This document shows positions 54,167 to 64,000 of a stretch of DNA of 64,000 bases, piece after piece. Each line of letters opens with the position of its first letter. Position 1 is the first letter of the stretch. A model generated the notes under the pieces. That model did no database searches. It saw only the letters and a program-made list of their open reading frames with translations, and was not told where the DNA came from. A program made the position numbers and the translations under genes. Source of the DNA: Salipiger marinus (GTDB lineage: Bacteria; Pseudomonadota; Alphaproteobacteria; Rhodobacterales; Rhodobacteraceae); the NCBI RefSeq assembly GCF_900100085.1, contig NZ_FNEJ01000004.1:226798-290797 (forward strand). The letters are read 5' to 3'.

Positions 54167-54967
54167 TCAATGCCGGTATTGCGGTTCTTCGGCATCAAGC
54201 TGACGGCGCAGCGCCGCCAGATGCAGCCGGGCCGACTCCGCGTCGCCCTCGCGCATCTGGTCATAGGCCGCCTGCGCGATCGCTGGATCGACCGGCAGCA
54301 CCGCCCGCCCGGTGGACATGGCCAGCACCTGCACCTCTGCCGCGCGTTCGAGATAGTAAAGATCATCCCACGCCTCGGCGATGGTGGGGGCCAGCACCAT
54401 GACGCCATGATGCTTCATGAAGATGATGTCGGCATCGCCCACGGCGCCTGCGATGCGCGCGCCCTCGGTCGCATCCAGCGCGAGCCCGTTGTAATCCTCG
54501 TCCACTGCGGTGCGGCCATAGAATTTCAGCGCGGTCTGCCCCGCCCAGACCAGCGGCGGGCCTTCGGTCATCGACAGGGCGGTGGCATAGGGCATGTGGG
54601 TGTGAAAGGCGACGCGGGCGCGCGGCACGCGGCGATGCACCTCGGCATGGATGAAAAACGCGGTGGCCTCCGGCTCGCCGTCGCCGTCCAGCACGTTGCC
54701 GTCGAAATCGCAGATCAGCAGCTGCGATGCGGTGATCTCGCGGAAGGCGCGGCCATAGGGATTGACCAGAAACAGGTCGTCATGGCCCGGCACCACCGCA
54801 GAGAAGTGGTTGCAGATCCCCTCCTCGAAGCCGTTGCGGGCGGCCATGCGGAAACAGGCGGCCAGATCCTCGCGCGCGGTGCGGATCGCGTCGCTGGCAA
54901 GGTCGGGCCGGTTCGAACGCCGCGCGACCGCGGCAGGGGAGGCGGGGGTCTGCAGGGGATGGGCCAT
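54167..54967 (-). CDS. Class II aldolase/adducin-family protein
   Basis: A 266-residue protein of the zinc aldolase/epimerase family. Motifs are EEGICNHFSAVVPGHDDLFLVNPYG (phosphate or carboxylate loop), the zinc HxH in VAFHTHMPYATAL, and the third His in FMKHHGVMVL. Family members cleave fuculose-, rhamnulose- or keto-acid phosphates; this longer subgroup often acts on non-phosphorylated acids. It precedes the RraA-like and IlvD-like genes' 3' ends in the same direction (70 bp gap), so it may take part in the same sugar-acid route. Substrate unknown. Confidence 0.82.
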   Translation of the reverse strand: MAHPLQTPASPAAVARRSNRPDLASDAIRTAREDLAACFRMAARNGFEEGICNHFSAVVPGHDDLFLVNPYGRAFREITASQLLICDFDGNVLDGDGEPEATAFFIHAEVHRRVPRARVAFHTHMPYATALSMTEGPPLVWAGQTALKFYGRTAVDEDYNGLALDATEGARIAGAVGDADIIFMKHHGVMVLAPTIAEAWDDLYYLERAAEVQVLAMSTGRAVLPVDPAIAQAAYDQMREGDAESARLHLAALRRQLDAEEPQYRH

Positions 54968-55037
54968 GATCTTCCTTTATCCTGTGGCAGGAGCCTGCCG
55001 CGCGTTTCGGCACAGCGCAAGCCCCTGCTTGGTCGGT

Positions 55038-55748
55038 CTAGCGCCCGTGGTCCTTGCGCCATGCCTCGAACGCCTCGCGGTGTTCGTCCTTGGTGCAGGG
55101 GTAAAGCCCGATGATCGACTGGCCCGCCTTCACCTGCTCCACCACAAAATCCTCGTAGGCGGTCATCTCCACCGCCTCGCTTGCCACCTCGTCCGCGATG
55201 GCGGCGGGAATGACGATGACGCAGTCGGCATCGCCCACCACGATGTCCCCCGGAAACACCGGCGTGTCGCCGCAGCCGATCGGGCCGTTGATCTCGATCG
55301 CCTCGTGCAGCGTCAGGTTGGTGGGGCTGGAGGGGCGGTGATGATAGGCGGGCATGTCCAGATCGCCGATGGAGGACGCATCGCGGAAGCCGCCATCGGT
55401 GACGATGCCCGCGCCGCCGCGCACCATCAGCCGGGTCACAAGGATGTCGCCCGCGCTGGCGGCGCGCGCGTCCTTGCGGCTGTCGATCACCATGACATGC
55501 CCCTTGGGGCACTGTTCGATGGCCTGCCGCTGCGGATGCTCGGGATTGCGGAATTCGACCAGCTGGTTGCGGTCCTCGCGCGCGGGCATGTAGCGCAGGG
55601 TGAAGGCGGGGCCGACCATGTTGACCCCCTTGGCCTTGACCGGGTGCACGCCCTGGATGACCTGGGAACGCAGGCCGCGCTTGTACAGCGCGGTGGCCAG
55701 CGTGGCGACGGACACACCCATCAGCTTGTCGCGGGTTTCGGGATTCAT
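55038..55748 (-). CDS. RraA-like (HMG/CHA aldolase type) protein
   Basis: A 236-residue member of the RraA/DlpA family. Family features are VGPAFTLRYMP, GHVMVIDSRKDARAASAGDILVTRLMVRGGAGIVTDGGFRDASSI (the G-x20-R-D-like catalytic motif) and GDIVVGDADCVIVIPAAIADEV. Despite the RraA name, proteins next to dehydratases act as aldolases or keto-acid decarboxylases on acids such as 4-hydroxy-4-methyl-2-oxoglutarate or keto-deoxy-pentonates. It lies 29 bp after the IlvD-like dehydratase gene, so it probably works on that product. Confidence 0.84.
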   Translation of the reverse strand: MNPETRDKLMGVSVATLATALYKRGLRSQVIQGVHPVKAKGVNMVGPAFTLRYMPAREDRNQLVEFRNPEHPQRQAIEQCPKGHVMVIDSRKDARAASAGDILVTRLMVRGGAGIVTDGGFRDASSIGDLDMPAYHHRPSSPTNLTLHEAIEINGPIGCGDTPVFPGDIVVGDADCVIVIPAAIADEVASEAVEMTAYEDFVVEQVKAGQSIIGLYPCTKDEHREAFEAWRKDHGR

Positions 55749-55777
55749 TGGCGGCGCTCCTTCGGGCTGGGTCTGCA

Positions 55778-57520
55778 TCAGAAAATGTCGGGTTCGCCCG
55801 CGGCAGGACCGAAGCCGCGTTCGAGGAAGTCGAAATCGCAGCCCTTGTCGGCCTGCAGCACGTGTTTGGAGAACATCCAGCCATAGCCGCGCTGGAACCT
55901 CGGCTCGGGCGGGGTCCATGCGGCGCGGCGCGCCTCCAGCTCCTCTTCGGAGACCAGCATGTCAAGCCGCCGCGCGGGCACGTCCAGCCGCACGATATCG
56001 CCGGTTTTCAGCAGCGCCAGCGGCCCGCCGACATAGCTTTCCGGCGCCACATGCAGCACGCAGGCGCCATAAGAGGTGCCCGACATCCGCGCGTCGGAAA
56101 TCCGCAGCATGTCGCGATGGCCCTGCTTGATCAGCGCCTTGGGGATCGGCAACATGCCCCATTCCGGCATGCCCGGCCCGCCCTGCGGCCCGGCATTGCG
56201 CAGCACCAGCACGTGATCGGGCGTCACCTCCAGCGTCTCGTCGTCGATGGCGGCCTTCATCTCGGGGTAGCTGTCGAAGACCAGCGCGGGGCCTTCATGG
56301 ACATAGTATTTCGGATCGCAGGCGGCGGGCTTGATGACCGCGCCATCGGGGCAGAGGTTGCCGCGCAGCAGCGCCAGCGAGCCTTCGTGATAGACCGGGT
56401 TCGACAGCGGGCGGATCACGTCGTCATTATAGACGACGGCGCCTTCAAGGTTTTCGCCCAAGCTCTTGCCGGTGACGGTCAGGCAGGACAGATCCAGCCG
56501 TTCCTCAAGCTGCTTCATCAGCGCGCGCAGCCCGCCCGCGTAGAAGAAATCCTCCATCAGGTAATCCTTGCCGGAGGGGCGGACATTGGCGATCAGCGGC
56601 GTGGTGCGCCCCAGCGCGTCCAGATCATCCAGCGTGAATTCGACGCCCGCGCGGCGGGCCATGGCGATCAGATGCACCACGGCATTGGTGGAACAGCCCG
56701 TGGCCATGGCGGTGACGGCGGCATTGCGCACGGCGGCATCGGTGATGATGCGGTCGGGGGTCAGCTCTTCGTGCACCATCTCGACGATGCGGCGGCCACA
56801 GGCGGAGGACATGCGCTGGTGTCCGGCATCGGCAGCCGGGATCGACGAGGCGCCGGGCAGGGTCAGCCCCATCGCATCGGTGATCGCCGTCATGGTCGAG
56901 GCGGTGCCCATGGTCATGCAGGTGCCGACCGAACGGGCGATGCCGCCCTGAATCCCCAGCCATTCCTCGTCGGAAATGTTGCCCGCGCGGCGTTCGTCCC
57001 AGTATTTCCACGCATCCGACCCCGATCCGAGGATCCGGCCGGCATAATGGCCGCGCAGCATCGGCCCGGCGGGCAGGTAGATCATCGGGATCCCGGCGGT
57101 GATGGCGCCCATCACCAGCCCCGGCGTGGTCTTGTCGCAGCCACCCATCAGCACCACGCCGTCAAACGGGTGAGAGCGGATCATCTCCTCCGTCTCCATG
57201 GCCAGCATGTTGCGATAGAGCATCGAGGTCGGCTTGGTGAAGGACTCGTCCACCGACAGCGACGGCATTTCCACCGCGAAGCCGCCCGCCTGCGCCACGC
57301 CGCGCTTCACGTCCTGCGCGCGTTCGCGGAAATGGCCGTGGCAGGAATTCATCTCGGACCATGTGTTCAGGATGCCGATGATCGGTTTGCCGCGGAAATC
57401 TTCCTCGGAATAGCCAAGCTGCATCATGCGCGAGCGGTGACCGAAGCTGCGCAGGTCATCGGGGGCGAACCAGCGGTCGCTGCGCAGCTTGGTGCTGCCT
57501 TTGGTCGGATCCTGTGCCAT
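55778..57520 (-). CDS. IlvD/Edd-family sugar-acid dehydratase (arabonate-dehydratase type)
   Basis: A 580-residue iron-sulfur dehydratase. IlvD/Edd marks are GILNTWSEMNSCHGHFRERAQDVKRGV, VLMGGCDKTTPGLVMGAI (Cys ligand), SVGTCMTMGTASTM (Cys ligand), the Mg site and the C-terminal ISDARMSGTSYGACVLHV. Length and FRGKPIIGILNTWSEMN favour the L-arabonate/D-xylonate/D-fuconate branch over IlvD of valine synthesis. Start at 57520 follows GGAGG. It is divergent from a LacI regulator and followed by the RraA-like gene. Confidence 0.9.
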   Translation of the reverse strand: MAQDPTKGSTKLRSDRWFAPDDLRSFGHRSRMMQLGYSEEDFRGKPIIGILNTWSEMNSCHGHFRERAQDVKRGVAQAGGFAVEMPSLSVDESFTKPTSMLYRNMLAMETEEMIRSHPFDGVVLMGGCDKTTPGLVMGAITAGIPMIYLPAGPMLRGHYAGRILGSGSDAWKYWDERRAGNISDEEWLGIQGGIARSVGTCMTMGTASTMTAITDAMGLTLPGASSIPAADAGHQRMSSACGRRIVEMVHEELTPDRIITDAAVRNAAVTAMATGCSTNAVVHLIAMARRAGVEFTLDDLDALGRTTPLIANVRPSGKDYLMEDFFYAGGLRALMKQLEERLDLSCLTVTGKSLGENLEGAVVYNDDVIRPLSNPVYHEGSLALLRGNLCPDGAVIKPAACDPKYYVHEGPALVFDSYPEMKAAIDDETLEVTPDHVLVLRNAGPQGGPGMPEWGMLPIPKALIKQGHRDMLRISDARMSGTSYGACVLHVAPESYVGGPLALLKTGDIVRLDVPARRLDMLVSEEELEARRAAWTPPEPRFQRGYGWMFSKHVLQADKGCDFDFLERGFGPAAGEPDIF

Positions 57521-57544
57521 GGGGGCCTCCTCTGCTTTGGGCCT

Positions 57545-57637
57545 CATGTATGCGCATTCATCATACATGGTCAATCCCGGATTCAGCTCCATATATGGGC
57601 CGCTTTTGGGTTGAGACAGCCCATGTATCCGCATACA
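57545..57637. promoter_or_regulatory. Pair of LacI-type operators in the dehydratase/lacI divergent promoter
   Basis: TGTATGCGCATTCA (57547-57560) and TGTATCCGCATACA (57624-57637) are two variants of the palindrome TGTATGCGCATACA, 77 bp apart. Site 1 covers the -10 of a minus-strand promoter (TTGACC at 57569-57574, 16 bp, CATACA) and site 2 covers the -10 of a plus-strand promoter (TTGAGA at 57611-57616, 17 bp, TACAAG). CATGTATG/CATACATG (57545-57569) is a further dyad around site 1. Confidence 0.7.
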
Positions 57638-57674
57638 AGCTCAGGCAAGACTGATCGCGGCGAAAGGCGGGCGC

Positions 57675-58706
57675 ATGCACATCCCGGACGGCGGCGAGCC
57701 GAAATCCCGGCGGGGCCGGGGGGTGACCATGCAGGATGTGGGCCGCATGGCGGGCGTGTCGCAGGTCACCGTCTCGCGCGCGCTCAGCGATCCCGCCAAG
57801 GTGTCGCCCGACACGCTGCGCCGCATCACTCAGGCCATCGAGGCGACGGGATTTGTGCCCAATGCGCTGGCGGGCGCGCTGGCCTCGCGCCGCAGCGGGC
57901 TGGTCACCGCGCTGGTGCCGTCGATCACCAACATCATCTATGCCTCCATGGTGCAGGCCTTCGGGCTGCGGATGCGCGACGCGGGCTATCAGATCCTGCT
58001 GTCGGAAACCGGCCTGACGCTGGAGGCCGAGGAAGAGACGCTGGCCCGCCACCTGTCGCGCCGTCCCGATGCGGTGCTGCTGACCGGCATCCATCATACG
58101 GCGCGCACGCGGCGGATGCTGCTGGCCTCCGGCATTCCGGTGGTCGAGGTCTGGGATTTCACCGAAACCCCCATCGACGCCTGCGTGGGCTTCGATCATG
58201 CGGCAACGGGCCGGGCGGTGGGCGATCTGGCCGCCGATCTGGGCCATGTGCAGGCGGCGACGGTCTGCGCGGGGGACGAACGCGCAAAGCGGCGCATGGC
58301 GGGCTTCGCCACGCAGTTCACGCGGCGCGGCGGGCAGGCGGTGCTGGAACTGGGTTATGACGATCAGGCGAGCCTTGCGGGCGGGCGTGCGGCGCTGGCG
58401 CGGCTGCTGGACGAGATGGGCTTTGACCGCGGGCTGGTCTTCTGCAGTTCCGACATCCTCGCCCATGGCGTGCTGATCGAGGCACAGGCGCGCGGGCTGC
58501 GCGTGCCGCAGGACATCGCCGTGGTCGGCTTCGGCGATCAGGAGTTTTCGGACGCCACCAATCCCCCGATCAGCACCGTGCATGTCGACCGCGAGGCCTT
58601 TGGCCGCGCTGCCGCCGAGGCGCTGCTGTCGGGCATCGAAGGGCGGCGCGACGGTCCCGCCGCGATTGACCTTGGATTTCGCATCCTGCGGCGCGGCTCG
58701 GCCTGA
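57675..58706 (+). CDS. LacI-family transcriptional regulator
   Basis: A 343-residue repressor in the GntR-like LacI branch. The helix-turn-helix and hinge are TMQDVGRMAGVSQVTVSRALSDPAKVSPDTLRRITQAIEATGFVPNALAGALASRRSG (about residues 18-75), followed by the periplasmic-binding-protein fold (FSDATNPPISTVHVDREAFG near the end). It lies divergent from the dehydratase gene with two matching operators, so it should repress both and respond to the sugar acid or a derivative. Confidence 0.9.
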   Translation: MHIPDGGEPKSRRGRGVTMQDVGRMAGVSQVTVSRALSDPAKVSPDTLRRITQAIEATGFVPNALAGALASRRSGLVTALVPSITNIIYASMVQAFGLRMRDAGYQILLSETGLTLEAEEETLARHLSRRPDAVLLTGIHHTARTRRMLLASGIPVVEVWDFTETPIDACVGFDHAATGRAVGDLAADLGHVQAATVCAGDERAKRRMAGFATQFTRRGGQAVLELGYDDQASLAGGRAALARLLDEMGFDRGLVFCSSDILAHGVLIEAQARGLRVPQDIAVVGFGDQEFSDATNPPISTVHVDREAFGRAAAEALLSGIEGRRDGPAAIDLGFRILRRGSA

Positions 58707-58736
58707 GTTCAGGGGCAATGTGAGCCGGGCTCATGA

Positions 58737-58765
58737 TCGACATGCCGATTATGAATTGGCATAAT
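58737..58765 (+). promoter_or_regulatory. metH promoter with a dyad operator in the spacer
   Basis: TCGACA (58737-58742), 17 bp, CATAAT (58760-58765) make a strong promoter. Most of the spacer is a dyad: ATGCCGATT (58742-58750) and AATTGGCAT (58754-58762), eight of nine pairs matching. A regulator bound here would block polymerase. The regulator (for example a SahR- or MetR-type protein) is not in the window. Confidence 0.6.
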
Positions 58766-58817
58766 GCAGCCCGATCCCTTAGACAGTGCCCTTCCAGACC
58801 AGAAGGAACATCCGCCC

Positions 58818-62591
<3,774 letters not shown>

Positions 62592-62598
62592 CCCGCCC

Positions 62599-62656
62599 GA
62601 TGCGGGTCCGCGCAGCGCGCTGCCTTCGGGTTGACGCGGGCCGGACCCGGGGGCAT
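62599..62656 (+). terminator. Long hairpin after metH
   Basis: GATGC plus GGGTCCG pair with CGGACCC plus GCATC across small bulges, 8 bp after the metH stop. No T-tract. Confidence 0.45.
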
Positions 62657-62700
62657 CCCTTGCACCGGAGAAAACCGCCCCGGATCAAAGGACTGCCGCC

Positions 62701-63738
62701 ATGAGCATCACCGCAACCACGCTTCGCCCCGTGTCGGATACCGGGCTTGAGGTGACCGCGCTGGGGCTGGGCAGCGCGCCGCTTGGCGGGCTTTACGGCG
62801 ATGTGCCCCGCACCGAGGCGCTGGCCGTGATCGAGGCGGCATGGGACCGGGGCCTGCGCTATTTCGACACCGCGCCCATGTATGGCCTGACCCGGTCAGA
62901 GCATCTGATGGGCCATGTGCTGCGCGAAAAATCCGAAGGCTTCACGCTGTCCACCAAGGTCGGGCGCCTGATGACCACCGCGCGCGCCGGTCGCGACCTG
63001 CCGCCGCCGCCCAAGAAGAACCGCCTTGATCCCGGCTTCGCCAATGCGCTGCCCTTCCGGGAGGTGTTCGATTACAGCTATGACGCCATCATGCGCAGCT
63101 ATGACGACAGCCAGCAGCGGCTGGGGCTGACCCGGCTCGATCTGCTTTTCGTGCATGACATCGGCAGCCTCACCCATGGCGAGGCGCAGCCCCGCCACTG
63201 GGAGGCGCTGACCAAGGGCGGCGGCTTCCGCGCGCTGCAGGAGCTGAAGGCGGCGGGCGACATCAGGGGGTTTGGCCTTGGCGTCAACGAATGGCAGGTG
63301 ATCCGCGACGCGCTGGAAGAAACCGATCTGGATTGCTGCCTGCTGGCGGGGCGCTATTCGCTGCTCGACCGTGACGCGGAAGACACCTTCCTGCCGCTGG
63401 CGCAGGCGCGCGGCGTCGCGCTGATGCTGGGCGGCGTGTTCAATTCCGGCATCCTTGCCGCCCCGAAAGGGGCGCGGCAGATGTTCAACTATGCCGAGGC
63501 GCCCGCGGCCATCGTGGCCCGCGCCGATGCGCTGCGGTCGGTCTGCGACGATCACGGCGTGTCGCTGGGGGCTGCCGCGCTGCGCTTCCCGCTGCGGCAT
63601 CCGGCGGTCACCAGCGTGGTGATCGGCGCCAAATCCCCCGACCAGCTGCACCAGAATGTCGACTGGTTCGGCACCGACCTGCCCGACAGCCTGTGGTCCG
63701 ATCTGGACGCAGCGCTGGCCAATGCCCCCGCTGCCTGA
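62701..63738 (+). CDS. Aldo-keto reductase, aldose (L-fucose/D-threo-aldose) 1-dehydrogenase type
   Basis: A 345-residue AKR. Catalytic residues are visible in order: Asp and Tyr in YFDTAPMYGLTRSE, Lys in STKVGRLM, and His in LLFVHDIG. The start GLEVTALGLGSAPLGGLYGDV and the tail VIGAKSPDQLHQNVDWF match D-threo-aldose/L-galactose 1-dehydrogenases, which oxidise the aldose to a lactone with NAD(P). It is 11 bp before a FucU-type mutarotase gene, which agrees with L-fucose or a similar sugar. A lactonase and specific dehydratase would complete the route; an IlvD-type dehydratase lies upstream of metH. Confidence 0.87.
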   Translation: MSITATTLRPVSDTGLEVTALGLGSAPLGGLYGDVPRTEALAVIEAAWDRGLRYFDTAPMYGLTRSEHLMGHVLREKSEGFTLSTKVGRLMTTARAGRDLPPPPKKNRLDPGFANALPFREVFDYSYDAIMRSYDDSQQRLGLTRLDLLFVHDIGSLTHGEAQPRHWEALTKGGGFRALQELKAAGDIRGFGLGVNEWQVIRDALEETDLDCCLLAGRYSLLDRDAEDTFLPLAQARGVALMLGGVFNSGILAAPKGARQMFNYAEAPAAIVARADALRSVCDDHGVSLGAAALRFPLRHPAVTSVVIGAKSPDQLHQNVDWFGTDLPDSLWSDLDAALANAPAA

Positions 63739-63749
63739 GGAGAGCCGCG

Positions 63750-64000
63750 ATGCTGAAATCTGTAGACCCCCTGCTGACCGGCGATCTGCTCGCCATCCTG
63801 CGTGACATGGGCCATGGCGACGAGATCGTCGTGGTGGATGGCAATTTCCCCGCAGCCTCTGTGGCGCAGCGTCTTGTGCGCCTGCCCGGCATCGCCGCCG
63901 ACCGTGCCGCCGAAGCGATCCTGTCGCTGCTGCCGCTCGATGATTTTGTCGACCAGCCCGCCGCCGCCATGGCCAGCCCCGATGGCCGCCCCGAGATCTA
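63750..64000 (+). CDS. RbsD/FucU-family sugar mutarotase (3' end outside window)
   Basis: The visible 83 codons begin MLKSVDPLLTGDLLAILRDMGHGDEIVVVDGNFPAAS. This has the catalytic-His motif GHGDEIVVVDGNFP of the RbsD/FucU family, which interconverts alpha and beta anomers of fucose or ribose. The following SLLPLDDFVDQPAAAM fits FucU rather than RbsD. GAGGAGA lies 8 bp before the ATG. It follows the aldose dehydrogenase gene and supplies the right anomer to it. Confidence 0.88.
   Translation, partial: MLKSVDPLLTGDLLAILRDMGHGDEIVVVDGNFPAASVAQRLVRLPGIAADRAAEAILSLLPLDDFVDQPAAAMASPDGRPEI

Noticed and set aside
58764..58766. ATG at 58764 as the metH start
   Set aside because: It overlaps the predicted -10 hexamer and lacks a ribosome binding site; the extra 18 residues are not like other MetH N-termini.

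Overview
The window is high-GC DNA from an alphaproteobacterium, most likely family Rhodobacteraceae and close to Paracoccus. The pointers are the AztD-type zinc chaperone, a repABC replication module, a cobalamin-controlled class Ib ribonucleotide reductase, GbcAB, and many TRAP, ABC and SDR genes with ATGA overlaps. A repABC cassette (48.3-51.8 kb) with two parS-like palindromes, followed by minCDE, suggests that this is a megaplasmid or chromid carrying core-type genes (nrdHIEF, minCDE, metH) rather than the main chromosome. That inference needs the rest of the molecule. No rRNA, tRNA, CRISPR array or intact insertion sequence was seen.

Layout. 0-4.9 kb (minus): hydantoinase and N-carbamoyl-D-amino-acid hydrolase behind a polar-amino-acid-type ABC transporter whose genes look damaged (a frameshifted permease and a binding-protein/ATPase junction that looks deleted). 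5.2-7.3 kb (plus): VOC protein, DapA-family aldolase and SDR, preceded by a lone terminator that may mark a leader RNA. 7.5-13.2 kb: DUF892 ferritin-like protein, a PQQ dehydrogenase with an unusual N-terminus, small unknown proteins, sodC and an unknown membrane protein. 13.3-15.4 kb: divergent pdxA2 and four-carbon acid sugar kinase. 15.6-17.9 kb: DUF475/TerC-like protein and an AztD-like chaperone with a Zur-type operator. 17.9-26.2 kb: TRAP transporter and SDR (minus), divergent from IclR regulator, thiolase, acyl-CoA ligase and a tandem PCC-domain protein (plus). 26.4-28.8 kb: gbcAB glycine betaine monooxygenase. 29.0-29.3 kb: a lower-GC orphan gene.

29.4-39.1 kb is a B12-centred locus. 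nrdHIEF (minus) and btuB-btuF-btuC-btuD-cbiZ (plus) each follow their own cobalamin riboswitch and start from what look like mutually overlapping divergent promoters. The B12-dependent methionine synthase metH lies at 58.8-62.6 kb. 39.1-43.3 kb is an iron-uptake operon (TonB receptor, DUF3649, PepSY, DUF3325). 43.5-47.0 kb is an EmrAB-type efflux pair with a divergent TetR regulator and two matching operators.

47.0-64.0 kb: KduD-like SDR, VOC protein, repABC, minCDE, then sugar-acid genes (class II aldolase, RraA-like aldolase, IlvD/Edd dehydratase, divergent LacI regulator), metH, an aldo-keto reductase and a partial FucU mutarotase. The sugar genes suggest oxidation of an aldose to its acid, dehydration and aldol cleavage, but the actual sugar is not fixed by the sequence. 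Start sites were chosen from ribosome binding sites, overlaps and family N-termini; promoters and operators were read by eye.
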